Counted from the stretch's first letter, positions 16,988 through 25,636 are shown. The stretch: 52,093 bases of DNA from CAZVCG01 sp964626265 (GCA_964626265.1 CAZVCG010000012.1:1-52093), one strand, 5' to 3'. The notes: generated by a model not told the origin, from the sequence alone. Program-made: numbers and translations.

Positions 16988-18139
16988 CTATCGGCGCGAT
17001 GCGCCTTGGATTACGTGTTGTCTCAGAATAAGAAGGCCTTTTAGTGCGCTTGACGGAAACAGCTTTATGACCGTCTTGATGTGACGGGTTCCCAACCGAT
17101 GCCATCTAAATACGACATTGGCAAGCCTTCCTTTAAAGGTTCGTGCGAAGCTAAAGACTGGCAATTCACGGACATCTGTCGCGTTGCGAAATTTGTAGTC
17201 TTCAGTGCCGCGCATGAAGTCGAATTCTTTTATGCCGTTATCAATGGCCCAATACATTGAATGCATGAAAACCAAAAGACCTGTCGAATAACTGCGCCAT
17301 TCCGGATCGTAACTCGTGAAATAGCATTGCAGCGTAGAACGTTCGATAAAACCAAACAAATGGGAAACGGGCTTGTCGCCACACTTAAGCACCCCCAGAA
17401 ACATTTTGCCCTGTTCGGCTGCGCGCAACACCATACGATGGAAAATTTCCTTAATGTGAGGGTTCGAAAATATGCCGACTTTTCTGCAATCATGAAACCA
17501 TGCCGTTTTGTGCTGCACCATCGTGTCGATGAGATCCTTGGGAGCGGGAGATGTGCGGATAATCTCAAAACTTACCGGTCCTTTCTGTTTGAGCTTTTTG
17601 CTTTTAACATTAAAGTTGCGCCTTTGTTTGGGCCTGCACGACGCGCGCCATGCGTCGCCATTTTTCCACGTGAGCGAAATATAGGGCGCGTTGTTAAACT
17701 CTGATATAACGGCAAAAGAGGCAAGGTGTTCGGCATCGCGTGAAGCTGGGCGAACGTCTTTAATTAACGCAAGATCGTATAAGGAACTGTTGCGGGCCGT
17801 TTCCCATAGCGCCGATACGACATCGTCATCTTCGGCCAGCGTTGAGCAGTAGTCGTAAATTTCGTTACCTGCCCATTCGAGAATTCGGGTGTAGCATCGT
17901 TTTTCAACCATAAGAGGAAGGATGCCCACAAGCCGCTCATTGCGCGTCGCCGTGACAATATGTAAGGAACGGCGACTGTTTTGGCCAATCGTTTCCCACC
18001 AGTCGCGAATCCAGTCATAACAACTGAACAGATGCGCTTCCGTGCGTGATTGCAAGGCTCGCCAATCATCCGCTATCGCGTCCATATCGCGATCATCCGA
18101 AAGAATACGGCACGTGATGGAAAGATCCGCCAACTTCAA
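16988..18139 (-). CDS. GNAT-fold acetyltransferase, CelD/BioF2-like
   Basis: The 383-residue protein belongs to the double-GNAT group found in CelD/FemAB-like proteins. The N-terminal half reads ALQSRTEAHLFSCYDWIRDWW, typical of this group, followed by LVGILPLMVEKRC. The C-terminal half contains GVLKCGDKPVSHLFGFIE and STGLLVFMHSMYWAIDNGIKEFDFMRG, the acyl-CoA or aminoacyl-binding core with the DFMRGTEDYK signature. Such proteins modify envelope polysaccharides or lipids. It is reverse-oriented and lies 56 bp upstream of ubiE, near a glycosyltransferase. The acceptor is unknown. Confidence 0.83.
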   Translation of the reverse strand: MKLADLSITCRILSDDRDMDAIADDWRALQSRTEAHLFSCYDWIRDWWETIGQNSRRSLHIVTATRNERLVGILPLMVEKRCYTRILEWAGNEIYDYCSTLAEDDDVVSALWETARNSSLYDLALIKDVRPASRDAEHLASFAVISEFNNAPYISLTWKNGDAWRASCRPKQRRNFNVKSKKLKQKGPVSFEIIRTSPAPKDLIDTMVQHKTAWFHDCRKVGIFSNPHIKEIFHRMVLRAAEQGKMFLGVLKCGDKPVSHLFGFIERSTLQCYFTSYDPEWRSYSTGLLVFMHSMYWAIDNGIKEFDFMRGTEDYKFRNATDVRELPVFSFARTFKGRLANVVFRWHRLGTRHIKTVIKLFPSSALKGLLILRQHVIQGASRR

Positions 18140-18195
18140 TCTCGCCCTGTTGGGAAATAGCTCATGCTGAGCCTATTGATAATATCATGCGAGTT

Positions 18196-18975
18196 TCAAA
18201 TACGCCAGCCGGTATGAATAACGGCGATCCCGCCGCTAAGGTTAACCCAACGAACCCTTTCAAACCCTGCTTTTTTCATGCGTTTGGTTAAAGAGGCTTG
18301 GTCGGGAAACTTTCTGATGCTTTCCGCGAGGTACTGATACGCGTTGCGATCGTCAGCCACATATTGCCCCAACCACGGAAGGACGCTGAAACTATAACGC
18401 TCATACAGTTTTTTCATCCACGGACTCACATTGGGGCTGAACTCAAGGCAGAAAAAACGCCCGCCCGGCTTAAGGACGCGGAAAAATTCGGTCAGCGCTG
18501 TATCGATTTTCGTGACGTTGCGCAGCCCAAACGCGATGCAAACGGTATCAAAGCTGCGGTTGGGGAAGGGCAAGCCCTCGGCGTTACCGGCGATCCATCT
18601 TATTTCTTTCAACCATCCCTGATCGATGGCTTTGGCCCGTCCTTCTTTCATCATCGCGGGGTTGATGTCACAGACGGTTATGTGCGCCTTTTCCTCTGAA
18701 CGTGCGGCGCAGCGCAAAGCGATATCGCCCGTCCCGCCCGCAACGTCCAATATCTTTTGCCCCTTGCGCGGGTTCATCTTTGCAACAAGACGGCGTTTCC
18801 AAAGCCGATGCAAACCGCCTGACATTAGGTCATTCATCAGGTCGTAGTGTGGGGCGACCGACTTGAACACGCGGCTTACGCGGGCGGTTTTGTCGTCGGG
18901 CTTTACGCGCTCAAACCCAAACCATGCGCTTTCGGGATTAAATCGTTCCGGTTTGATGCGACGCTTGGCCGTCAT
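18196..18975 (-). CDS. ubiE: Demethylmenaquinone/2-methoxy-6-polyprenyl-1,4-benzoquinol methyltransferase
   Basis: The 259-residue SAM-dependent C-methyltransferase acts in ubiquinone synthesis. It contains VFKSVAPHYDLMNDLMSGGLHRLWK near residues 36-60, the family signature, motif I ILDVAGGTGDIALRCA and the second UbiE signature RNVTKIDTALTEFFRVLKPGG, here split by a few residues. The C-terminus ends SGGIAVIHTGWRI as in other UbiE proteins. The gene starts 3 bp after a glycosyltransferase stop, so it is cotranscribed with it. ubiG lies elsewhere in the window. Confidence 0.96.
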   Translation of the reverse strand: MTAKRRIKPERFNPESAWFGFERVKPDDKTARVSRVFKSVAPHYDLMNDLMSGGLHRLWKRRLVAKMNPRKGQKILDVAGGTGDIALRCAARSEEKAHITVCDINPAMMKEGRAKAIDQGWLKEIRWIAGNAEGLPFPNRSFDTVCIAFGLRNVTKIDTALTEFFRVLKPGGRFFCLEFSPNVSPWMKKLYERYSFSVLPWLGQYVADDRNAYQYLAESIRKFPDQASLTKRMKKAGFERVRWVNLSGGIAVIHTGWRI

Positions 18976-18978
18976 CGT

Positions 18979-20211
18979 TCAACCCTGCGTTGTTTTTGTA
19001 GCTGGCGGTTGCCCGAGCATTGCGCCGTAAAGTTCGGTCACCGAGGCGCACCATTTTTCCTGAGGGAACGCGTTCGCCATAAAGGCTCGCGTGCGCTTGG
19101 CGAGGTCGATGCGCTGAACGCCCGTCATCTGAACGGCTTCATCCAACGCCTGAGTCAAGACTTCGACATTGTCGGGCGGAACGATCCATGCCGTTTCGCC
19201 GCCTTTGACCATTTCTGCGTTAGCGCCGCATTCGGTGACGATGACAGGCCGACCCATGGCTTGTGCGGCGAGCAATTCCATTGCATGTCCGCGCGGCAAT
19301 GTGTTCGTGGCGAGAACAAGCGTCGAAAGCCAGCAAGCCGCAGGCCAATCGGCGCAGTGATCGGGCATGACGACGCGTCCTTCAAGACCGCTCATTAAAA
19401 TCTGTTGTTCGATGTCAACGCGCGTGCCGGGCGACTTGCGGTCATCGCCGACCATCACCGTGAACACGTCCGTGCGCTTCAAATTTTTCAACGCTTGCAA
19501 AAGCTGGCGGTGACCATAGCCGGGAGCCAACGGCGTTGCCATGACAAGGATCGTGGCCTGTTCGGGCAACCGCCACAACTCGCTTAGTTTCTGCAAACGT
19601 TCCGGCGACACGCGGGCGGCATCGAACCAGCCCAGATCGATGCCGGGCGGTACATGATAGAGGCGGTCTCCTGAAAGCTTGTGATCCTGCTTGAGATGTT
19701 CGGCCATGTATCGCGTCGGCACGCGGAACCAAAATCCGCGTTGGGCCGCCAGTTTCAAAAGCCGGGCGTTGCGGCGGGTGGTCGGCGCGGGGTCTTCGAC
19801 ATCAAGCAATAACGGCAAGCGGTGAGATTTAGCCAACCCCAGGGCATGCGGAAGTATATCGAGGCCGTGAACGTGGATTAGGCTTGGTTTCTCGCGCTGG
19901 AACAGCGCTTCAAGTTGCACGCGGCTGCGCCAGCGGGCGAAGATATGCCGCTTGTTGATAGGCATTCTTGTGTGGCGCACGGCCGCGCGCTCAGCCTCCA
20001 TGACCAGCGCGCCGCCCGCAGAGGCGACGACAGGCCGCCAGCCGCTGCGGTGGGTTTGAATGGCTAGATCGACGACTTCTCGCGCCTCCGCGTCGATGCC
20101 TAAATCAGCCGCAAGGTGCAATACCGTCGAGCGCACGGTGCGCGGGGGCGCTTTGCGCGAGGCGTTGTGTACAGGATCGTTCCTGCTAGATTGCAAGGCG
20201 GCGGATAACAT
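18979..20211 (-). CDS. Glycosyltransferase family 4
   Basis: The protein has up to 410 residues and a GT-B fold. The N-terminal domain contains VLHLAADLGIDAEAREVVDLA and SLIHVHGLDILPHALGLA; the C-terminal domain contains VMATPLAPGYGHRQLLQAL and the family motif PRGHAMELLAAQAMGRPVIVTE, with its E-rich nucleotide-sugar site. It likely adds a sugar to an envelope glycan. The ATG at 20211 is only 18 bp from the divergent hydrolase ATG, so a downstream GTG at 20136 (before RSTVLHLAADLG) may be the true start. It is cotranscribed with ubiE. Confidence 0.86.
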   Translation of the reverse strand: MLSAALQSSRNDPVHNASRKAPPRTVRSTVLHLAADLGIDAEAREVVDLAIQTHRSGWRPVVASAGGALVMEAERAAVRHTRMPINKRHIFARWRSRVQLEALFQREKPSLIHVHGLDILPHALGLAKSHRLPLLLDVEDPAPTTRRNARLLKLAAQRGFWFRVPTRYMAEHLKQDHKLSGDRLYHVPPGIDLGWFDAARVSPERLQKLSELWRLPEQATILVMATPLAPGYGHRQLLQALKNLKRTDVFTVMVGDDRKSPGTRVDIEQQILMSGLEGRVVMPDHCADWPAACWLSTLVLATNTLPRGHAMELLAAQAMGRPVIVTECGANAEMVKGGETAWIVPPDNVEVLTQALDEAVQMTGVQRIDLAKRTRAFMANAFPQEKWCASVTELYGAMLGQPPATKTTQG

Positions 20212-20229
20212 GTGCGAGTCGTCAGAATC

Positions 20230-21027
20230 ATGAGCGAAAAACCAATGTTCCTCACTCTACCGGATAGGAAGCTAGCCTATCAACAAGTCCTTGGAAACAG
20301 GGATATTTGCTCAAAAAACGGCCTATTTTTCCTAGGCGGATACGCCTCAGACATGACGGGCAGCAAGGCTACGTTTCTGGCAGAACGAAGCGCGGCGGCG
20401 GGCAGGGGGCTGACACGGTTCGATTACAGTGGCCACGGCCAGTCCAGCGGGGCTTTTATTGATGGCACGATAGGCGGTTGGTTTCAGGACGCCTTGGCCG
20501 TTTTCGACCAGCTAACCACGGGGCCGCAGGTGCTGGTGGGCTCCAGCATGGGGGGATGGATCGGCCTTTTGCTGGCGCGGGCAAGGCCGGAACGCGTGGC
20601 GGGCTTTGTGGGCATCGCCGCAGCGCCGGATTTCACGGTGGATCTTATCGAACGCTATTTGTCGCCCGAACAACAAGAAGATTTACGACGCGACGGCGTG
20701 ACTTACGACGAAAGTGGCGGGCCTGAGCGGCGTGTGCCGATTACTCAAAAGCTGATCGACGAAGGGCGAAATCACCTTTTGTTGCGCGGACAGTTGGGGG
20801 TGGATTGCCCGATGCGTTTGCTGCAAGGCCTACAGGACACTGAAGTGCCGTGGCAAACCGCGCTCAGAATAACGGAAACGGTCGCGGCGCAAGACGTGCG
20901 CGTCACGCTCATCAAGGACGGCAACCACAGCCTCAGCAGGCCGGAGGATTTAGAGGTGTTGTGGCGTGAGGTGGAAGGATTAGCTGATAGTTACGATGGT
21001 GTCATTCCCGCGAAAGCGGGAATCTAG
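20230..21027 (+). CDS. Alpha/beta hydrolase, C-terminus formed by a palindromic repeat
   Basis: The 265-residue protein has the nucleophile elbow VGSSMGGWIGLLLA near residue 105, a likely acid in LQDTEVPWQ and the catalytic His in DGNHSLSRPEDL near 243. The oxyanion region is FLGGYASDMTGSKA. Homologues in proteobacteria are carboxylesterases or palmitoyl-thioesterase-like. The last residues, GVIPAKAGI and the stop, are encoded by the repeat at 21001-21105, so the native stop has been replaced. ATG 20230 is chosen over GTG 20212. Confidence 0.85.
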   Translation: MSEKPMFLTLPDRKLAYQQVLGNRDICSKNGLFFLGGYASDMTGSKATFLAERSAAAGRGLTRFDYSGHGQSSGAFIDGTIGGWFQDALAVFDQLTTGPQVLVGSSMGGWIGLLLARARPERVAGFVGIAAAPDFTVDLIERYLSPEQQEDLRRDGVTYDESGGPERRVPITQKLIDEGRNHLLLRGQLGVDCPMRLLQGLQDTEVPWQTALRITETVAAQDVRVTLIKDGNHSLSRPEDLEVLWREVEGLADSYDGVIPAKAGI

Positions 21028-21105
21028 CGCCGCATGTCCATGCGGCACATGAGTCTTATGGCTCGCGGACGCTCGCCGCTGGATCCCCGCTTGCGCGGGG
21101 ATGAC
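21001..21105. repeat. 105-bp palindromic element, copy 2
   Basis: The element begins GTCATTCCCGCGAAAGCGGG and ends GCGCGGGGATGAC. It matches copy 1 (11325-11429) almost throughout, including the internal CCGCATGTCCATGCGG hairpin and GGCTCGCGGACGCTCGCC. It overlaps the 3' end of the alpha/beta hydrolase gene and supplies its stop codon. Confidence 0.88.
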
Positions 21106-21116
21106 AAAAGATAAAC

Positions 21117-21950
21117 CTATTCCTCCACCCTCACTCTCCACCCCGTATACGTGACGTATATTCGCGCTTCGGCGTTCTGGTGCGGCGGGGCGAGGGGGGC
21201 GTTCATGCTCTGCCAGATAACATAAGTGTCGTCGGTGTCGGAAAGTTGCGTGCCCGTGCCTTGCTCGGCTTCGTCATACGGCATGTTGGCGGCGAAGAAG
21301 CGGCTAAAGCGAGGCGAGGCGTCGAACAATTCGCCATACACGGGGTTGCCATAAATCACGTAGATTTTCTTGGATGGATTGGCCGCCAGCGTATTTTCGA
21401 TGTTCGTCACGACGCGCTTCATCAGCTTTTTGAAAAACGGGTTGCACAAGTAGACGACCACGTCGCCTTCGGGCAACAAGGTTTGCGCCGCATCGCCTTC
21501 GATCACAGTGATGGGCGTGCGCTCGGAAAAACGCTCGTTCATAATAGCCGCGTTGGCCCGCGCGATGGCGGCGAGTTTGGGCGAAAGCTCAACGCCTATA
21601 ATCTCGCGCAACGGAAACTCGCTGGCCACGGCCAGCACACGCCCCTTGCCGCAGCCGATATCGACCAGCGCGAAAGTTTCGAGGTTCGGGATGAGGCGCA
21701 AAATCTTACGGATGATGCTCGGTTGCGATCCGGCATAGCCTGTGCTGTACAGATCGGCGGTTGAATTGCTTGAGCGCAACGCCGCGCCGAAGATCGAGCC
21801 GCTGGTGTCGATGCCATACTGGTCGTCGACGGGGTGCGGCAATGGCGGCTTGAAACGACGCGCCGGATCGAATCGCCGGAACGTGTTGAACATCACCCCC
21901 CGCCAAGGCATGACGAAGAGGTAACGGTAAAGGCGGAGAAAGAAAGTCAT
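21117..21950 (-). CDS. Class I SAM-dependent methyltransferase
   Basis: The 277-residue protein has an N-terminal hydrophobic/aromatic stretch (FFLRLYRYLFVMPWRGVMF) that may touch the membrane. A Rossmann methyltransferase follows: motif I FALVDIGCGKGRVLAVA near residue 92, acidic loop IIGVELSPKLAAIARANA, and motif IV VVVYLCNPFF. NPFF resembles N/D-PPY/F motifs of N-methyltransferases. The substrate is unknown. It neighbours envelope-type genes, and the first of several reverse genes lies 42 bp upstream. Confidence 0.82.
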   Translation of the reverse strand: MTFFLRLYRYLFVMPWRGVMFNTFRRFDPARRFKPPLPHPVDDQYGIDTSGSIFGAALRSSNSTADLYSTGYAGSQPSIIRKILRLIPNLETFALVDIGCGKGRVLAVASEFPLREIIGVELSPKLAAIARANAAIMNERFSERTPITVIEGDAAQTLLPEGDVVVYLCNPFFKKLMKRVVTNIENTLAANPSKKIYVIYGNPVYGELFDASPRFSRFFAANMPYDEAEQGTGTQLSDTDDTYVIWQSMNAPLAPPHQNAEARIYVTYTGWRVRVEE

Positions 21951-21992
21951 CGTTTTTTCAAGGCAACTTTTCCACTAAGAAGAATTATAGCA

Positions 21993-22709
21993 TCATCCCA
22001 AATGAGGGTTGCTTGTCGTATTTTTTCCAACAGCTAAATTCAACTGAGCCACAATTTCCTCCTCGTGCAAATCGTTGTTGAGCATGATTTGGGCGCCTAA
22101 TAATTCCCGCGCGGCGAGGACGAGGCAGGCTTCGATGCGTTCGCTGCGCTCGGGGTTTTGCATCATATAGCGGTCGAAAAGGTCGGCGACGTTGTGGCGC
22201 ATACGGCTTGCGATACGCGCCTGGCGCACGGCGTGATGGACATCGAGAACGATCGCATGCGCTCCCGTTTTTTCCTTCGCCTTGCGAAAAGCCTCGCGCA
22301 AATAGGCGGGCACATGAAACGCGGCCGCTGAACGCTCGCTACGCCCCCAATGAAACGCCAGCGCGCGCAAGCCGTTGTGCCCGACGACGATCAGCTTTTT
22401 ATCCGGCGCGCGGAAGCGCGCCACGTCCCAGCGGATCAGCGCGTTCATAAAAAACGGTAGCACTGCCCCCATACGCGGATAAAGCGCGAGAAAGGCGCTT
22501 TCCTGCAAATGGTCGAAAAGGCCTTTCTGGATGCTGGAACTTTCGTTCGTCGGGCGGCTTGAGAAGAAACGCTTGCGCTTTTCCACATTCCCGCCCCTTT
22601 TGCGGATAAATCGTTCCAATACATTGGCTACATGGTCTTTACCGGAAGCGTCCGTGCCCAATAACAGGATTACGTCGGGAATGTCATGCGGCGCGTGGAA
22701 AAAAGACAT
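21993..22709 (-). CDS. P-loop kinase-like hypothetical protein
   Basis: About 238 residues are encoded from ATG 22709. The protein has a Walker A-like loop LLGTDASGKDHVANVLERF near residues 15-33, resembling thymidylate-kinase-type P-loops (GxDxxGKD). A lid-like region QARIASRMRHNVADLFDRY is followed by a helical C-terminus. A GTG at 22769 would extend it by 20 residues but overlap the upstream DUF2062 gene by 46 bp. A nucleoside or polyphosphate kinase role is possible; no function is claimed. The gap of 14 bp suggests an operon with the DUF2062 gene. Confidence 0.7.
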   Translation of the reverse strand: MSFFHAPHDIPDVILLLGTDASGKDHVANVLERFIRKRGGNVEKRKRFFSSRPTNESSSIQKGLFDHLQESAFLALYPRMGAVLPFFMNALIRWDVARFRAPDKKLIVVGHNGLRALAFHWGRSERSAAAFHVPAYLREAFRKAKEKTGAHAIVLDVHHAVRQARIASRMRHNVADLFDRYMMQNPERSERIEACLVLAARELLGAQIMLNNDLHEEEIVAQLNLAVGKNTTSNPHLG

Positions 22710-22723
22710 TAGCGCGCGCACAT

Positions 22724-23176
22724 TTATTGGCGTTTTTCTTTGCGGCGCTGGTGCCAGCGTTTCAGCCACTCAAGCACTTTTTCAGAGGAAAAATACATGA
22801 GAACGGCAGCCACCGCGCCGACGATCGTCGTTCCGGTCAGCATCGTGATGAAAAAATGAGGGCCGAGCGCGAAAAAGCTCTTAAGGCTGCGCACGGCCAT
22901 GAAATCTGGCAGAGGCTCGTCCGCTCCGCCCACGATCAGATGGCCGATGAAATAGCAGAAGGTGTAAATCGGTATGTAGGTAAAGGGATTCGAAATGGCC
23001 GTCGCGGCGGCGGCGACGATCTTGTTGCCGCGAACGATATGGCTGATGATGAGGGAAAGGATGATTTGCAGGCCGAACAGGAACGCAAAAGCGAAAAATG
23101 TCCCAACGGCCAAGCCTCGCGCTATCGATTCCGGCGTGTCTTTCACGTGGGCGATTTTATGGGTCCATTCGAGCAT
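22724..23176 (-). CDS. DUF2062 family membrane protein
   Basis: The 150-residue protein has the DUF2062 pattern: KDTPESIARGLAVGTFFAFAFLFGLQ, then NKIVAAAATAISNPFTYIPIYTFCY, where the NPxT/P motif is the family hallmark. Three hydrophobic segments (about 24-46, 60-80, 105-130) are seen, with a basic C-terminal tail. The function of the family is not established. It precedes the P-loop gene on the reverse strand. Confidence 0.88.
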   Translation of the reverse strand: MLEWTHKIAHVKDTPESIARGLAVGTFFAFAFLFGLQIILSLIISHIVRGNKIVAAAATAISNPFTYIPIYTFCYFIGHLIVGGADEPLPDFMAVRSLKSFFALGPHFFITMLTGTTIVGAVAAVLMYFSSEKVLEWLKRWHQRRKEKRQ

Positions 23177-23285
23177 CGGTTCCAGCTCCGTTATATGACG
23201 GTTCCATCCAGTCGTTCAACGTCGATTCAACAAAAAGTTATACGTATATTTCTAGCTAAACCCGATTGCGCGCCAGCGCTTCAGG

Positions 23286-23867
23286 TTAACCTCTATTGAA
23301 AAAAATTACGCCCAGCGTCACCAGCGCGACGGTCGCCCAGCCCAAGCGATCGACGTACTTGTGCAAGGCGGCTTCCATCTTTGGCCCTCCCCAGGCCATA
23401 AGAGCGGCGACAAGATAAAATCGCGCTCCGCGGCCAATGGCCGAGGCCAGAACGAAAGGCCCGAAAGCCATGGAAAGAGCCCCGGCGGCGATAGTGAAAA
23501 CTTTATAGGGGATGGGTGAAAACCCCGCCACAAAAACCGCCCAAAACCCATAATCGCCGAACCACTTTACCGCCGTTTGATAGGTATCCCAATAATGGCT
23601 TTCCCGCAAATAGGGTTCGATGGCCGAAAAGGCGAAATAGCCGATGGCATAGCCGAGCATTCCGCCCAAAACCGAGGCCGCTGTCGTCAGGAACGCGAAC
23701 CGCCAAGCTCGTTTTGGCGCGGCGAGACACATCGGCGCGAGCATGACGTCGGGAGGGATAGGGAAAAAGGAGGATTCGGCAAAGCTCAAGCCGCCCAGAA
23801 ACCATGGAGCCTTGGGATGGCGCGACCAAGCCATCGTCCGGCTGTAAAGTGCTGAAAAGATTTTCAT
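23286..23867 (-). CDS. YqaA/DedA-like (VTT domain) inner-membrane protein
   Basis: The 193-residue protein contains SFAESSFFPIPPDVMLAPMCL near residue 25, the YqaA version of the SNARE-associated/DedA fold, and FVAGFSPIPYKVFTIAAGAL near 125, with the PIPYK motif. Several membrane helices follow. DedA-type proteins take part in lipid scrambling and membrane homeostasis. ATG 23867 is preferred over the TTG at 23900 because the added residues are not typical. It is separated from DUF2062 by 109 bp. Confidence 0.88.
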   Translation of the reverse strand: MKIFSALYSRTMAWSRHPKAPWFLGGLSFAESSFFPIPPDVMLAPMCLAAPKRAWRFAFLTTAASVLGGMLGYAIGYFAFSAIEPYLRESHYWDTYQTAVKWFGDYGFWAVFVAGFSPIPYKVFTIAAGALSMAFGPFVLASAIGRGARFYLVAALMAWGGPKMEAALHKYVDRLGWATVALVTLGVIFFNRG

Positions 23868-23977
23868 AAAAACGCTTTCTGTCAGGAACTTGCCGCTCAA
23901 AGGCGGAGCAGGCCTTTGGCTTAGTCAAAGGCCGGCCTTCTGGCAAGACGCGATTTTAAGACAGATATTTGCGGCAT

Positions 23978-24445
23978 TTATATGTTTAAAGCCGCGTTCA
24001 GCCGCCAGAGAGACGCGTTGAGAACGGCGGCGAAAGAAACCCACAGAGCATAAGGGATGAAAAGCCATGCGGCGGTTCTATCTTCGTTCCATGCGCGCCT
24101 GATAAAGGCAAAGATCGCTCCCAACAAAAGAACGATGACCGCGAATGCGCCGCCGATGCTGTGCGCGCCGAAAAAGACAGGCGACCAGAGAAAATTCAAA
24201 AACATTTGCGCGAACCAAAGTTTCATGGCCTGCCCACTTCTTTCGCGCATCCATGTGCGGTAACCCGCCACGGCGATCATAATGTAAAGAGCCGTCCACA
24301 CAGGCCCAAACACCCAGTTCGGCGGATTGAAAGACGGTTTGACGAGTTGTTCATACCATTCGCCCGGCTGCGTCATCGAGCCAATGGCCGAGCCGATGCC
24401 CAAAACGGCGAAAAGAAAAACGGCAAGAACCGCAACAGGTTTCAT
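23978..24445 (-). CDS. tspO: TspO/MBR family protein
   Basis: The 155-residue five-helix membrane protein has PSFNPPNWVFGPVWTALYIMIA near residues 36-57, the TspO signature, then LWFAQMFLNFLWSPVFFG and a C-terminal helix with SLWRLNAAL. TspO binds porphyrins and related tetrapyrroles. ATG 24445 is preceded by AAAGGAGA at 5-6 bases. An in-frame ATG further upstream gives a non-homologous N-terminus. Confidence 0.93.
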   Translation of the reverse strand: MKPVAVLAVFLFAVLGIGSAIGSMTQPGEWYEQLVKPSFNPPNWVFGPVWTALYIMIAVAGYRTWMRERSGQAMKLWFAQMFLNFLWSPVFFGAHSIGGAFAVIVLLLGAIFAFIRRAWNEDRTAAWLFIPYALWVSFAAVLNASLWRLNAALNI

Positions 24446-24638
24446 GATGTTCTCCTTTAACCGAGATTCCGCGAACATTATACGGCAAAATTGTGTCAAG
24501 GGGAGAGAGGAATTGATTATAAATGCATTTTCAAAATCACAAAGGCGTAAAGAGGTTTATTCTTGACCAAGCGTAGAAAAATATATTAGAAGTATGTAAT
24601 ATAAAGTGGACGCAAACCCTTTCGCACAGGAGGCGACT

Positions 24639-24923
24639 ATGAACAAAACATTTTCAATGCTGGCTCTTGCCTTGACCTTGCTCGGCGCGCCTGCCATGGC
24701 TCAAGCGGCTGAACCGGCCGCGCCGCTCGGCCCGGTAGCGACGGCGTGCAAGGACGACATCGCCAAACTTTGCGCCGGCAAACCGCATGACGGCGAGGTG
24801 CGGGCGTGTCTTGAAAGCCAGAAAGACAAAGTGACCGAATCCTGCCGCCATGCTCTTGAAACGACGGGCGGCGGCCATGGCAAAGGGATGGGCATGGGTC
24901 AAGGCAACATGCAGCGCCAATAG
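24639..24923 (+). CDS. Exported cysteine-rich-repeat protein
   Basis: The 94-residue protein has a clear signal peptide, MNKTFSMLALALTLLGAPAM, cleaved near AQA-AEP. The mature part has four Cys in the Cys-rich (Golgi CR-like) repeat pattern: ACKDDIAKLC then ACLESQKDKVTESC. The tail is Gly/Met-rich (GGGHGKGMGMGQGNMQRQ). AGGAGG precedes ATG 24639. It is likely periplasmic; the function is unknown. A bidirectional terminator follows. Confidence 0.85.
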   Translation: MNKTFSMLALALTLLGAPAMAQAAEPAAPLGPVATACKDDIAKLCAGKPHDGEVRACLESQKDKVTESCRHALETTGGGHGKGMGMGQGNMQRQ

Positions 24924-24946
24924 TTTGCAAGACGGCGTGAAAACGG

Positions 24947-24969
24947 AAAGCCCCCGCAAGGGGGCTTTT
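24947..24969. terminator. Bidirectional rho-independent terminator
   Basis: AAAGCCCCC and GGGGGCTTTT form a nine-base stem with a GCAA tetraloop. The A and T runs on either side serve both the Cys-rich gene (+) and the convergent DMT gene (-). Confidence 0.88.
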
Positions 24970-24990
24970 ACGTGGATATTCCCTTAAAGA

Positions 24991-25326
24991 TTACGCCGCG
25001 CTGCGGAACATAAAGAATGCCGCGCCCACCATGCATAGACCCGCGTAAAGATAGTTCCAGCTTAACGGCTTATCCATATACCAATAAGCAAACGCAGCAA
25101 AAACGACCATTGTGATGATTTCCTGTATGACCTTGAGCTGGCCAAGCGAAAATACGCCATACCCAATGCGGTTCGCGGGCACCTGCAGGCTGTATTCGAA
25201 AAATGCGACGCCCCAGCTCATGAGGATGGCGAGAAACAGCGGCTTGTTCTGCATGTCTTTCAAATGGCCGTACCACGCGAAAGTCATGAAAACGTTGGAG
25301 GTCAGCAGTAAAAGAATGGTTCGCAT
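24991..25326 (-). CDS. DMT-superfamily membrane protein (DUF486)
   Basis: The 111-residue protein has about four hydrophobic helices: residues 1-17, 27-46, 65-85 and 90-108. Motifs FMTFAWYGHLK, ILMSWGVAFFEYSLQVPANRIG and GQLKVIQEIITMVVFA match the DUF486 group of small drug/metabolite transporters. The substrate is unknown. The ATG at 25326 directly precedes the hydrophobic first helix. Confidence 0.9.
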   Translation of the reverse strand: MRTILLLLTSNVFMTFAWYGHLKDMQNKPLFLAILMSWGVAFFEYSLQVPANRIGYGVFSLGQLKVIQEIITMVVFAAFAYWYMDKPLSWNYLYAGLCMVGAAFFMFRSAA

Positions 25327-25530
25327 GACGATGTCCCGATAATGCGAGCTTTGTGGAAAGTAAAACGGCCCGAAGCCTAAACCCTGTCTTTGGGGATGTC
25401 CAGCTCATTGGGATATTAAGAACATAGAGGCCAGCAGGCGGATTAATTCAATAACATGAGGTTTTCAGCCAAAAAAACGGGGTTTTCATCCGGCTGCAGA
25501 AACGCTAATTGAAGGGGTACGCGAGACGAT
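25327..25530. other. Intergenic region before the tRNA-Ser scar
   Basis: No gene or clear promoter was seen. Together with the tRNA fragment and the following hairpin-rich sequence (25552-25636), the gap from the DMT gene to the tRNA is 310 bp. Confidence 0.4.
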
Positions 25531-25551
25531 TGCGGAGGGGTGGCCGAGTGG
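25531..25551 (+). repeat. 21-bp copy of the tRNA-Ser 5' end
   Basis: The 21 bases at 25531-25551 are identical to 25634-25654, the first 18 bases of tRNA-Ser plus three upstream bases. The copy does not continue into a cloverleaf; instead the sequence runs into hairpins such as AACCACGAGGTT. It is a truncated tRNA or recombination scar. Confidence 0.8.
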
Positions 25552-25636
25552 CCGAGCGAGCGGTTGCGAGAAACGCAGAGCGAGCCGGAAAAGTTTCAAC
25601 CACGAGGTTGCGTTTTCGTAAAGTAAAAGGATATGC

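Noticed and set aside
25531..25636. Second complete tRNA-Ser
   Set aside because: Only the first 21 bases match; no anticodon arm, T-arm or acceptor partner follows.
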